DNA of 64,000 nucleotides from Dictyobacter aurantiacus (GTDB taxonomy: Bacteria > Chloroflexota > Ktedonobacteria > Ktedonobacterales > Ktedonobacteraceae). The position numbers were made by a program, and so were the translations under genes. This document shows, piece by piece, positions 18,945-28,060 of this stretch. Below the pieces are notes generated by a model. The model did not search any database, was not told the DNA's origin, and was given only the letters and a program-made list of their open reading frames with translations. The stretch covers positions 2,684,324 to 2,748,323 of the forward strand of contig NZ_BIFQ01000002.1 in NCBI RefSeq assembly GCF_003967515.1. Direction: 5' to 3'. Every line of letters starts with the position of its first letter. The first letter of the stretch is position 1.

Positions 18945-19006
18945 CTGTCAGTTGTCCGTCATACATCTGTCTGTTTTCTATCATTTTTTTCAGCACGGCC
19001 TATGGT
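18945..19006 (+). promoter_or_regulatory. PHO-box-like direct repeats with -10 (copy 4)
   Basis: Four 11-mers at 18945, 18956, 18967 and 18978 (ctgtcagttgt, ccgtcatacat, ctgtctgtttt, ctatcattttt) are followed 12 bp later by TATGGT. They drive the FAD-oxidoreductase pseudogene. Confidence 0.5.
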
Positions 19007-19043
19007 AACCTGTGAGCAAGTAAGCAAGAAGGAGAAAAAATGT

Positions 19044-20529
19044 ATGACATATGATCATCAAACCTCTGTATCGTCTATGCAAAACAGATCATCTCCTAAT
19101 GGACATCAAGACGTACGTACAGCACCACATATAGATGTGCTGACATTAGAAACGTTACTTTCAATGATACAGGGGAAGGTTACTCTTCCGGGTGATCTTT
19201 CCTATGAGGAGGAGCGAAGCGTCTGGAACAGCCTCTTCGATGGCCATCCTGCTGTAATTGTGCACTGTCTCAACATAGGTGATGTCAAGGCTGCAATCAC
19301 GTTTGCGCGTAAGCAAGGGCTGCCACTTTCGGTCCGAAGTGCTGGGCATAGCATTGGTGGCTACGGTACCAACGATCATGGTCTGGTGCTTGACCTTTCC
19401 TGCATGAAAGGACTTCGGTTTGATCCAATCCTATGTACTGCTCGCATTGAGTCCAGTCTCACCTGGGGTGAGGTGTCTCATGCACTTCAGCCGTATGGTC
19501 TGGTACTCACATCCGGTGATACTGCCACTGTAGGGGTAGGGGGTTTGCTGCTTGGTGGTGGGATTGGCTGGATGGTGCGGAAATATGGCCTGGCTATTGA
19601 CCAGGTGCGAGCGATAGAACTGGTCACTGCAGATGGACAGCTTTTGCGTGCCAGTGCTCAGGAGAATGCTGAACTGTTCTGGGGTCTGCGTGGAGGTGGC
19701 GGGAACTTTGGTGTCGTTACCGCTTTCGAAGTAGCGCTGCATCCGGGTGGCACCGTTCTCGGCGGCATGATGTGTTTGAGGCAACTGAGGCCGAGCATAC
19801 CATCTCAGAATATGCCCGTATTCACCTGGATGCACCGGATGAGTTGTCGACAGAAGCCGTGTTGGTGCTTGCGCCACCGGCTCCCTTTATTCCCGCCGAC
19901 ATGCAGGGAAAGCCAGTGCTAATGATCATTACGTGCTACACAGGGAATAGTCGCGAGGGAGAATGCATAATCGCTCCACTGCGCCAGATTGCTTGTCCTA
20001 TCGCGGACCTGATTACGCTCATCCTCTACGCCGACATGTTTCAGTTTAATGAAGCTGGCGAGGTGCAAGGTCAGCAGCACCATGTGGTGACATTGTTTGC
20101 AGAGAAGTGCACACCGGAATTTATACATTCATTGGTTGAAGTGTCACAAGAGGTGATGTCTCCTCAGACGCTAATCCAATTCCGTATCCTTGGTGGCGCT
20201 ATGCAGCGGATTGACAGCAACGCGACTGCTTTTGCCCATCGTGATAAAGAGGGTTGGTCATGGTAACCTATTATGCTCCACTAGCGTACGATCTGGGTGA
20301 TCTTGCCACTCGTACACAACGAGTCTCTCACGTTATGGCTGCTTATGCCAGTGGTGCCTACGTGGGCTTTCAACCGGAAAAGGGTGAGCCAGGTGTCCAT
20401 GAAGTCTATCCCCCCGCAACCTATGCCCGGCTTCTCGCCCTAAAGCGCCAATATGATCCAACCAATCTCTTTCACTTCAATCTGAATATCGTTCCTCTGC
20501 GAGAGCAGGAACAAGTAAATGAGGAATAG
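19044..20529 (+). pseudogene. FAD-binding (BBE-type) oxidoreductase with two frameshifts
   Basis: It starts at ATG 19044 behind AAGAAGGAG. Frame 1 (to ~19770) has the PCMH-type FAD domain: LPLSVRSAGHSIGGYG (the His usually bonded to FAD), GDTATVGVGGLLLGGGIGWM and WGLRGGGGNFGVVTAFEVAL. Frame 2 (~19772-20266, FEATEAEHTISEYARI ... FAHRDKEGW) and frame 3 (~20254-20529, YDPTNLFHFNLNI) complete the berberine-bridge-like C-terminus. Together they make a full-length protein of about 495 residues, so only two single-base shifts separate it from an intact gene. Sequencing error or recent decay are both possible. Confidence 0.8.
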
Positions 20530-20535
20530 ATACAT

Positions 20536-21363
20536 ATGCCCACATTTTTAAATAGCCTTTTCGATCCCGCTTTAAATGTAGCAACAGAGATCACGTACCA
20601 GACATCTACAAGCTATCTTGGCCGTATCTTTAACGCCCGGTTTTATGATGAGGGAGGGAGCAGATGGTTTGTGAATGAACCAGGAGTATTTAATAAGGTT
20701 ATTAGTGCAGCGTTTACGGCCGATACACCAGAGAGCACTATCGACAAGACGCTTGTACGCGTTGCTGAGTCTTTTAAGAACGGACTGATGCTCTGGGATG
20801 TGGAGCCATCTCTCAATAGCACGATGTTGAAAGAGTCTTTATCTGCACATGGGTGGGTGAAGAGTGGGGAAGTACGATCAATGGTGCTTGACTTGCATGC
20901 TTTGAAAGTACCGGCAAAAACTCCATCTGAACTGACTATTGAGTTGGTTGAGAGTGAGGAAGCATTCAAAGAACATATTGACATTATGAGTACTGGTTTT
21001 GGTTTTCCTGAACCTATGGCCCGTTATCTGTCAAACCTCAATTATGGGCAGACTTTTTTGCATGATCCCAATGTGTATTATTATGTAGGTCGGGTACAGG
21101 GAGAACCGGTTACCATCTCTCTTGTCTTGTTGTGTGAAGGAATCGCTGGCATCTACAATGTTGCAACAATTCCTCAGGCGAGGCACCAAGGCTTTGGTAC
21201 AGCTATCACTGTGGTTGCTTTACAGCAAGCGCTTGACCTGGGATATCGTATCGCGGCAATACAAGCTTCTGAGATGGGCGCACCTATCTATCGCGCTCTT
21301 GGTTTCCAGGATCATTTTATGTTCGATAGCTATGCCCTGGTCAAAGAAGGAAGCGCACAGTAA
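20536..21363 (+). CDS. GNAT family N-acetyltransferase
   Basis: A 275-residue protein starting 6 bp after the previous stop, so probably co-transcribed with the FAD gene. The C-terminal half is a GNAT domain: YYYVGRVQGEPVTISLVLL, then the acetyl-CoA loop VATIPQARHQGFGTAIT (Q/R-x-x-G-x-G/A form) and YRALGFQDHF. The N-terminal half (FNARFYDEGGSRWFVNEP) is typical of two-part GNATs acting on small molecules. Substrate unknown. Confidence 0.85.
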   Translation: MPTFLNSLFDPALNVATEITYQTSTSYLGRIFNARFYDEGGSRWFVNEPGVFNKVISAAFTADTPESTIDKTLVRVAESFKNGLMLWDVEPSLNSTMLKESLSAHGWVKSGEVRSMVLDLHALKVPAKTPSELTIELVESEEAFKEHIDIMSTGFGFPEPMARYLSNLNYGQTFLHDPNVYYYVGRVQGEPVTISLVLLCEGIAGIYNVATIPQARHQGFGTAITVVALQQALDLGYRIAAIQASEMGAPIYRALGFQDHFMFDSYALVKEGSAQ

Positions 21364-21629
21364 GCAGATGGCGATTTCTTGTGTAAATGCGAAGATGAAA
21401 TGATCACGTTTTTTTCGTGGTGGCTTGGGGAGAAGGAAGGAAGGGGGAAACGGGAGGGAAAGCGCGTGAAGAGAGGACGGAGGCCGACGGAGGGAGGAGA
21501 AGGAGTGCTCAAACGGCGAAGAAAAAAGCAGTCCAAATACATATGGAATTGACGGTGCCAGCCTCCTGGTGTCATTCTTTGATCGATAGATGAGATGAAT
21601 TTGTGAACAATACGTGAGAAGGGAACAAG

Positions 21630-21665
21630 GTGAGCAGGGCCGGTCACCGTGCTGGCCCTGCTCAC
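21630..21665 (-). terminator. Terminator of the small cassette gene, copy A
   Basis: GTGAGCAGGGCC / GGCCCTGCTCAC, a 12-bp stem just downstream of the minus-strand stop at 21692. The stem sequence differs from copy B while pairing is kept, so base pairing is under selection. Confidence 0.6.
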
Positions 21666-21691
21666 TGCTGTGTGAGAGGATGTGTGTGGTG

Positions 21692-22009
21692 CTATGCGTC
21701 CGAGGTGGCGCGCAGGAATGCGGTCAGCTGAGCAGTGTGGATGGTGGCCCTAGGGAACGACGTGAGGACGTGAGCAACGATGCGCTGGAGATCGGCGTCA
21801 ACGTGCTGGGGACGAGGCAGAGGCATAGCCTGCAGGCGTGTCCAGAGACCATCAGTGGAAGCGCCGTGCAGACCGAGCAGGGCGCGTTGCTGTGCTGATG
21901 AGAGGCCCGTGCGCTGGCGGTGGAGATGGAGGGAGTGGCCGAGAAAGCCAGGGGCGCTGGCGGCGAAGGTATACCGGGTTGTGAGGATGGACGTGTCGTC
22001 GGTCATCAT
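21692..22009 (-). CDS. Small protein of the repeated cassette, possible HTH-like
   Basis: The start at ATG 22009 is supported by AGAAAGGA 6 bp upstream; the paralogue in copy B starts at the matching place. 105 residues: TDDTSILTT, YTFAASAPGFLG, RQRTGLSSAQQRALLGLHGA, LWTRLQAMPLPRP, then VLTSFPRATIHTAQLTAFL. The helical pattern and the L-x-x-AQQ-x-ALL motif suggest a compact DNA-binding-like fold, but I do not recognise the family. Conservation with the 40851 copy is much stronger in this frame than outside it, so it is a real gene. Confidence 0.55.
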   Translation of the reverse strand: MMTDDTSILTTRYTFAASAPGFLGHSLHLHRQRTGLSSAQQRALLGLHGASTDGLWTRLQAMPLPRPQHVDADLQRIVAHVLTSFPRATIHTAQLTAFLRATSDA

Positions 22010-22150
22010 GAGTATCCTTTCTCTGTGGTCGCCAGAAGCGGCGAAGAGAAGTTGTCTCACTTGTGTTCTACCGTCGCCGCGTGAACGTGTCGCACGAAAC
22101 GGGACGAATGTTGGGAACTGGATGGAATAGTCGTGTAGGGAGGAAGAACA

Positions 22151-22188
22151 GGGGCTGCCGATCTCAGCAGTAGCTGATCGGCAGCCCC
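22151..22188 (-). terminator. 13-bp hairpin at the end of the 22164 gene
   Basis: GGGGCTGCCGATC / GATCGGCAGCCCC (22151-22163, 22176-22188). The stop codon of the minus-strand gene lies in the loop. Confidence 0.55.
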
Positions 22189-22433
22189 GTGTGTGTGCTC
22201 AGTGCGCGTGTGTGTTCTCTGAGGAGTCGGAGAGGAGGGTGGAGAGAGGGGCCTGGTCGAGGGTGGGCGCGGTGTGCGATGTGGGCCAGTTCCTGCTCAG
22301 TGGCCGGGAGACGGCAGAGGCGCAGCTGCGTCAGGCTGTTGAGCGAGCACCGCAGGAGGGCGGCGAGCTGTGCATCGGTGAGGCTATGTGGGTTGGTTCT
22401 GGGTGTGCTTTTGAAGCATGAAGCATGAAGCAT
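22164..22433 (-). CDS. Small protein with HTH-like segment, unknown
   Basis: An 89-residue frame. Its core LTDAQLAALLRCSLNSLTQL-RLCRLPATEQELAHIA resembles a short helix-turn-helix and is organised like the cassette protein downstream (AQQRALLGL ... LWTRLQAMPLP). The start is uncertain: the ATG lies in a 7-bp tandem repeat and has no Shine-Dalgarno. It lies 155 bp upstream of the 22009 gene on the same strand. Confidence 0.4.
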   Translation of the reverse strand: MLHASCFKSTPRTNPHSLTDAQLAALLRCSLNSLTQLRLCRLPATEQELAHIAHRAHPRPGPSLHPPLRLLREHTRALSTHTGLPISYC

Positions 22434-22437
22434 GAAG
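22413..22437. repeat. 7-bp tandem repeat over a start codon
   Basis: GAAGCAT repeated 3.5 times. On the minus strand each unit supplies an ATG in a different frame. Confidence 0.6.
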
Positions 22438-22685
22438 AGCGACCCGTGGTCGCGTGCGGTCGGTACTGATCATTCTGTGGCGCAAGACGCTGCGCGGCAT
22501 CGTCGTTTCCATGTTATCCCTCCCTCCAGGTGGAATGAGTGTCTGTTGCGTCCTTCTCAAGAGAGCAAGATGCAAGAAGTTTTTCTGGTTGGTTTCTTGT
22601 AGAGTACATCTACGTGCACATCACACGTGCTCTCGTGATGGGAGCCAAGCAGAACAATCCGGTCGTCAAAAGAATGGAGGACTTC

Positions 22686-22874
22686 ATGAGTGACCCAACA
22701 GTCGTCTCTCGGGAGGAGTGGCTTGCTGCCCGTGAGGAGCTATTGAAGAAGGAGAAGGAACTTACCTACGCAAAGGACCAGCTCGCCGCAACGCGTCGGA
22801 AGCTGCCTATGGTCAAGATCGAGAAGGGATACGTTTTTGAGGGGCCAAACGGCAAGGTGAGTCTGCTCTTGTAA
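22686..22874 (+). pseudogene. DUF899 (thioredoxin-like) protein, N-terminal fragment
   Basis: ATG 22686 is preceded by GGAGG. The 62 residues VVSREEWLAAREELLKKEKE, RRKLPMVKIEKGYVFEGPNG and KVSLLL match the start of DUF899-family proteins (usually 230-260 residues). The frame then ends where the thioredoxin-like domain should begin. A 3'-truncated gene. Confidence 0.75.
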
Positions 22875-23459
22875 AACAGAGACGATATCGAACAGTTTTT
22901 CGTTGCCTGAGCAGGAAGGGGAGGGCAGAGGGAGGGGTTGGGGGATGGCGCTGTGTTATGCGGGCCTGGGATGCCGGTTCACACCCTGCGCCTGGCAGTG
23001 GGGTATTTCGTGTGGATGAAATGGGGAGTGTTCACGCGTGAGAGGGGATGTGAACGCATGCACGGGGTGGTGAACAGGGCAAAAAAGCGAGCGCGTTGGG
23101 TGGCGTTGCAGGCTGGCCAGCAGGACCCTGTCCGTGATGTGATGGGGGCGAGAGCAAACAGGGGCCACGTGGGGAGCGTTGCGCACGAGAGGGGACCAAT
23201 GCCAGGGAGGGTGTGGTGTGAACGACAGCGGGCCAGCGCACTGGGGAAACCGCTTGCCATTGAGAGAAGCGGTATGGACTCCTGGAAATACAGGCTCACT
23301 GTTGCAGTTGAATGGTACCAGAACACATGTAACGTTTTCTCCTCTTCCTTCGTGATAATTATAAGCCTACTTTGCTGGAAGCAGAAAGGCATAAAAAGGA
23401 AGAATGTGTGAAATATTCCCCTACCTAGACAGCGCTCCGATTCTGATCATGTTAAAACG
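22875..23459. other. No gene seen
   Basis: Open frames run through this interval on both strands, but none shows protein-like composition or a ribosome-binding site. It is GC- and G-rich on the plus strand at 22910-23280, like other non-coding parts of the window. Confidence 0.4.
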
Positions 23460-23810
23460 ATGCTAATCGTCGAAGATGACCCCGATATCGGGGAAATGCT
23501 TGTGGCTTTTCTGCAAGATGCCACCGTCTATCAGGTGACCCATGTGCTCAATGGATTTGAGGCCCTCACAATGGTACAAGCCATTGTCCCGTGCCTCATC
23601 TTGCTTGACTATCACCTTCCTGGTATGAATGGATTAGAATGTTTGGATCTGCTCCGAGCAAGCAAAGGAGTGGAGGAAACTCCTATTATTTTCATGAGCG
23701 CTGCCGTTCCGCACCAGGCCCAGATACGCCTTGACTTAACCATCCTTGAGAAGCCGTTCGATATGGAGACCTTGCTTGATCTGATTACACACCTCCTTAC
23801 GCAGAGTTAA
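23460..23810 (+). CDS. Stand-alone response-regulator receiver protein
   Basis: A 116-residue CheY-like receiver with nothing attached. The acidic pair is in VEDDPD, the phospho-acceptor Asp in LLDYHLPGMNG (around residue 52), the Ser/Thr switch in FMSAA and the Lys in LEKPF. All active-site residues are present. No histidine kinase lies nearby. It is followed by a good terminator, so it is monocistronic. Confidence 0.9.
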   Translation: MLIVEDDPDIGEMLVAFLQDATVYQVTHVLNGFEALTMVQAIVPCLILLDYHLPGMNGLECLDLLRASKGVEETPIIFMSAAVPHQAQIRLDLTILEKPFDMETLLDLITHLLTQS

Positions 23811-23844
23811 CACCGGCCTTTCTTTTCCCCTCGCTGTTTTCGTC

Positions 23845-23882
23845 CAAGAAGCAGGAAATCCAGAAGGGTTTCCTGCTTCTTG
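23845..23882 (+). terminator. Terminator after the receiver gene
   Basis: CAAGAAGCAGGAAA / TTTCCTGCTTCTTG, a 14-bp perfect stem. Confidence 0.65.
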
Positions 23883-24087
23883 AGTTTCCCAAAAAATTTC
23901 ACAGCTGTTTAGCCCAATGTACGAAGCTATGTTATTTTCAACGCTGCATCTTCAAAAATAACTGAGAAATACAGCCAGGAATATGTATGCGAGAATTACG
24001 GGGCGTAGAATTTTCTGTATTCAGGCCTTACAGGCCGCTCTAGAGATTTTTTGGAACAGTTATCTGATTGAAAAACGAATTTACTCT

Positions 24088-25835
24088 GATCTGTCCCACT
24101 TTTGGTGATGCTCTCACAATGCATGTAAGACTCGCTGGCGTAGTAAGGCAAAACCCGCCCGCCCATATCCCATGCGCTTGACGAGTTTGAGCTTATTCAC
24201 ATATCCCTCGACCAGGCCATTGTGATGAGGAAGAGTTAACCCAGCGACCACAGCAGCCTTGTCGCGCTCGATACCGGTCACAAAGCTTTGCAGTTCACGG
24301 ATCTGGCTTTCTTTGACAGCAGTGAGCCAGCCATTCAGTTGATCGCCAGTGCGTTGGTGTAACATGGTCCGGAATTCCTGGACCAGCTTGTAGAGCGTTT
24401 TCGCTGTGCCATTGGTTTGGCAAATCGCAGTCAGAACAGCCTGCTCTTGTTGGTCAAGACTCTCTGGGTCACGCACAAAGAGCCAGACCACATCTTTGGC
24501 CACAAAATCCTGAACCAGCGTTGGAGGTGCCTCAACCGCTTGCTCAAGAGGAACCAGAACCCGTAGCCTCCTGAGAAAGCGATAAACGGTCTGGGGCGTC
24601 CCTGAGAAACGTCGCTTCTTGATTTCTTCATAGATTTGCGGACCGTTTCGTTGTCCCTCTTTCCATCGTTTCAGTACATAGGAGGCGTGGGGATCAAAGA
24701 TGCTTTTTCGCTTTCGCCGTTCTTTAGCTTCGGGAAACGCCTTCGCTTTCAACCACTTTTGGATCGTGCGAGTTGTCAGGCCCACGCGCTGCGCAATCTC
24801 GGCTTGTTCAAATCATTGGGCTTTTAAGGCAAGAACTTGTTGATACCGGTCAAAGCGTTGCTCCCGGCGGGCCAGACGCTCTTGCTCATCCCTTGGAGCT
24901 GGAACCGGTTTCCATGTGCGAGGGGAAAATGCCTTCTTGCTCGTTGCAAGAGCATCCTGGACTTCTTGTGGCACTTCTTTGCGTGCGCTCTCTTCAGCCT
25001 GCTTTCGGATCTCGACCGCTTCGGTCAGGTTTTTGTAGAGATGAAATCTATCGGCCACCTCCGTCGCTTGCGGAGCGGCTTTCCGGACCGCTGCGGCGTA
25101 ATCGCCACCGCGGTCACGGCTGATGATCTCTAGCTCCGGGTGTTCCGCCATCCAAGCGGCTGCGGTTTTTGCTGCCCGGTCGGGCAAGACCTCCAGCACT
25201 TTGTGCGTCTGAAGATCAACGAGAATACTGCCGAACTTGCGACCGCGCCGAAACGCAAAGTCGTCGATACCAATCTGTGGAACCTTCTCAACTGGCTCTA
25301 AAGGCAGTGCCATGATACGTCGGAGAATGGTCTGGCGCGTGGTTTGTATTCCCAAGCGGTCTGTGACACGAACCCCAAGTCTCCCGCCAGTCGCTAAACC
25401 GATGATTTGCACAATCTGAAACAGACGTTGCGTCACCCGTGCCCACGGAGCCATTAAGGAGGTGATCCGTTCAGCAAAGATTTTCCTCACACAGTTTATC
25501 ACCTCGCAGAAGCATTTGCGGACGTGCAGCAACAAACGCACTTGCTGCCCGCTGCAAGGCAGGTCAGCGACCTTGCGCAGGTAGGAACTGTGTACTCGTA
25601 TGGATGGTTCACCACACAGCGGGCAACAAGGGTGCTGATTTATGGAAACTGCCATGATAGTCAGTACGTCATCACTCATCTCAACAGATGCCACTTCTAC
25701 TTCCTCTGGGAGAGCAGTTACTTGCTTCACTTCCATCTTCATCAGATCCTTCCACAAAAGCCTTATTATTTATGTAGAACGATCTATCGATCTATGGATA
25801 GCAAGCTGCCTGAATAACCAAAAGTGGGACAGATC
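24088..25835 (-). mobile_element. ISL3-family insertion sequence
   Basis: Inverted ends GATCTGTCCCACTTTTGGT at 24088-24106 and its complement at 25817-25835 bracket one transposase gene (about 1.75 kb). I see no 8-bp target duplication in the flanks (TTTACTCT vs CAAAAGAA), so it may be old or recombined. Confidence 0.75.
24114..25757 (-). pseudogene. ISL3-family transposase with in-frame TGA
   Basis: From ATG 25757 the frame shows the N-terminal zinc-ribbon (CPLCGEPSIRVHSSY), HTH, and the DDE core (GIDDFAFRRG, SRDRGGDYA, VADRFHLYKNL). It stops at TGA (24813-24815), reads on in the same frame as FEQAEIAQRVGLTTRTIQKW, and then runs to LTLPHHNGLVEGYVNKLK (catalytic Glu) and the stop at 24114. 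Only the single TGA separates the halves, so one nonsense change has disabled it. Confidence 0.85.
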
Positions 25836-26053
25836 CAAAAGAATATCCCATCTCTATAAAGATACTTTTCCCTTATGAAGAGTAAGGCCGTCAAACCATT
25901 CAAGAGCTAGCCGTGCAAAAACAATTCACCCCCAGGGCTTTTGTTCCCCTCTTTCCCAAGAAGTGCCCTCAGCAATAATTCACAGGCCCTGGGAAGATGG
26001 CGGAGAACCATTGATTCTCAACATGTGCACGTACTGTGCCTGCTTTTGGCGGC

Positions 26054-26926
26054 CTACGGCTCTTGTTCGGCGAAAAATGCGTTGAGTCGTTGGAGCAGTT
26101 CTTCTGGTTGTTCCTCTGCAATATAGTGGCCGCATTGTGGGATGATGCCGCCGGAGACGTGTTCAGCGAGCTGAGCGAGACTATAGAACGGCCAGCCTGC
26201 ACCGCTGTATTCGCCTCCCAACGCTAAGGCCGGGATGCGTAATTTTTCTTTGCTGTATTCTTTAAAGAACTGGGCATTGGTTGAGAACGAGCGATAATAC
26301 TCAAATCCGGCTCGTAAGGCATCTCGGCCAGAGTAACAACGAACGTACTCATCGATATCCTCTTGCGTGAAGGCAGCCGAATTTCTCGCACGGGAGAAGA
26401 ACCACTGAAGCAGGATGTGCTCGCGTCCTTCGGCAAGAGATTCCGCCAGGTTCCTGGGAGCCTGGAACAGGCCGAAGTGCCAGATTTTGAGTTTGGTGAC
26501 AAAATCTTCGCTTCCAAAGCCTTCAACGGGACTGTCCAGGATCACGAGGCGCTGCACAGCCTCACGGTACCGAGCGGCATAGGCATAGGCGGTTAAGACC
26601 CCCAGATCATGACCGACGAGGAAAACCTGTTGGAAACCCAGAGAGCGCACCAGCGAGAAGGTGTCCTCAGCCAGCGTGGAGGCATCATAGCCGCTGTCGG
26701 TTCGTTCCGAATCGCCTATCCCACGCGAATCGGGCGCGATCACCGTATATTTCTCGGCGAGTGCAGGCATGATTTTTCGCCATGCGTACCAGGTCTGAGG
26801 CCAGCCGTGGAGCAGCAGCACCGGAGATCCTTGGCCGCCAATCACATAATGTAAACGGACCCCATTGACTTGTGCTGTTTGATGGGTAAAGAGAGGCTCT
26901 AATGGAGCCGGAAGTGGTGTCATCAT
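26054..26926 (-). CDS. Alpha/beta hydrolase (epoxide hydrolase/dehalogenase type)
   Basis: The start at ATG 26926 is set by AAGGA upstream and by the matching start of its paralogue at 35496. 290 residues: oxyanion LLHGWPQTWYAW, nucleophile Asp in VGHDLGV, His in CGHYIAEEQPEEL. This is the catalytic set of soluble epoxide hydrolases and haloalkane/fluoroacetate dehalogenases. It is divergently transcribed from a LysR regulator, which very likely controls it. It is about 85-90% identical by eye to the 35496 gene. Confidence 0.88.
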   Translation of the reverse strand: MMTPLPAPLEPLFTHQTAQVNGVRLHYVIGGQGSPVLLLHGWPQTWYAWRKIMPALAEKYTVIAPDSRGIGDSERTDSGYDASTLAEDTFSLVRSLGFQQVFLVGHDLGVLTAYAYAARYREAVQRLVILDSPVEGFGSEDFVTKLKIWHFGLFQAPRNLAESLAEGREHILLQWFFSRARNSAAFTQEDIDEYVRCYSGRDALRAGFEYYRSFSTNAQFFKEYSKEKLRIPALALGGEYSGAGWPFYSLAQLAEHVSGGIIPQCGHYIAEEQPEELLQRLNAFFAEQEP

Positions 26927-26976
26927 TTTGTCCTTTCTGTTGTTGAATCCCTCTTGAGCAGACGGGATTCTGTGCA

Positions 26977-26996
26977 GACGTATCCTACAATACGTC
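26977..26996. promoter_or_regulatory. Candidate LysR operator in divergent promoter
   Basis: GACGTA-N8-TACGTC contains a T-N(x)-A dyad of the sort LysR proteins bind. It lies between the divergent hydrolase and LysR genes. Confidence 0.5.
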
Positions 26997-27104
26997 GTCA
27001 CACGGATCATGTGCTTGCGCTCCATCAGCATACCAGAGTATGATGTATCGAACAACACAAAGTATTCGAAGCAAACATTCATTTTTACTGATAGTTGGAG
27101 GATT

Positions 27105-28004
27105 ATGGATCTACGGCATTTGCAGACGTTCAAGGTGATTGCGGAGGCAGGGAGTTTTGTCCAGGCTGCCGAGCGACTGCAATACGCGCAATCAACACTC
27201 ACATTACACATTCAGCAACTTGAAGCGGAGCTGGGAGTCGAACTCTTTGATCGCCAACGGAGAAAAATTCAGCTGACTGCCGCAGGACACACACTCCTCA
27301 TCCACGCTCAGCATGTCCTCAATCACGTCGAGCAAATGCAGCAGGATCTCTCAGATCTCGCCGCAGGAGAGAGCGGCACGTTACGTGTGGGCATGATCGA
27401 GCCAATAGCACGCCTCTATCTTATGCAGGTCATGTGCACCTTTCATGAGCGCTATCCCCGGATCCGTCTCACCATCGAGATCCTGAGCACAAACCGCACG
27501 CACGAACAACTCCTAGCCAATCAGATTGATCTCGGCATCTCAACACCACCACCCGCCAACGGAGGACTCAACTTCGAACCAATCCTGACCGAAACGCCTG
27601 TCCTACTCCTCCCCGAAAACCATGTTCTCCTGCAACAAGACGAGATCGTGCTGAGCGATCTATGTGCTGAATGCTTGCTCCTCACGGATCCGCCCTGTGC
27701 CTATCGCATGGCGATCGAGCAAGCCTTTATGGCACGCGGACTTCCACTGGCAATTGGCATTGAGATCGGGAGTCTCGAAATTATCAAGCAAGCCGTCCAG
27801 CAAGGAATGGGCGTCGCAATCATGCCGAAACTCGCCACATACCATATTCCAGACGGCACGGTTATCCGACGTATCAAAGACTGGAAGCTGCATCTGCCTC
27901 TTGGTCTCATCACCAGAGAAGTTCCGCTTCCACAAAGCAAGGCAATACAAGCGTTCAGCTCCCTGTTCAAACAGGCCGTCGCAGACGCTGGAGCAGCGGC
28001 TTGA
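27105..28004 (+). CDS. LysR family transcriptional regulator
   Basis: ATG 27105 is preceded by TTGGAGGA. 299 residues. The winged HTH is at 1-60 (MDLRHLQTFKVIAEAGSF, STLTLHIQQLEAELGVELF), the linker helix follows, then a periplasmic-binding-like effector domain (GTLRVGMIEPIA to the C-terminus). Normal length and complete. The divergent hydrolase at 26054 is the probable target; the inducer is unknown. Confidence 0.92.
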   Translation: MDLRHLQTFKVIAEAGSFVQAAERLQYAQSTLTLHIQQLEAELGVELFDRQRRKIQLTAAGHTLLIHAQHVLNHVEQMQQDLSDLAAGESGTLRVGMIEPIARLYLMQVMCTFHERYPRIRLTIEILSTNRTHEQLLANQIDLGISTPPPANGGLNFEPILTETPVLLLPENHVLLQQDEIVLSDLCAECLLLTDPPCAYRMAIEQAFMARGLPLAIGIEIGSLEIIKQAVQQGMGVAIMPKLATYHIPDGTVIRRIKDWKLHLPLGLITREVPLPQSKAIQAFSSLFKQAVADAGAAA

Positions 28005-28060
28005 TATCTACCAACCCACGAGATGTGCAACGAGACGCGGGTTTGGCTTATGATCTCCCA

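Larger units (their letters stand above)
21400..22012 (-). repeat. Dispersed ~610-bp cassette, copy A
   Basis: This segment aligns along its whole length, with few gaps, to 40563-41171. Shared landmarks are ATGATCAC at the left edge, a purine-rich tract, CATATGGAATTGAC, TTTGATCGATAGATGAGATGAA, a terminator hairpin, and a small minus-strand gene. I estimate 75-80% identity by eye. Copy B interrupts a transposase gene exactly at this left edge, which suggests the cassette moves. Confidence 0.6.

Noticed and set aside
22938..23411. 157-codon plus-strand frame
   Set aside because: Low protein-likeness with many Arg/Trp/Cys from G-rich DNA. Frames are open on several strands at once.
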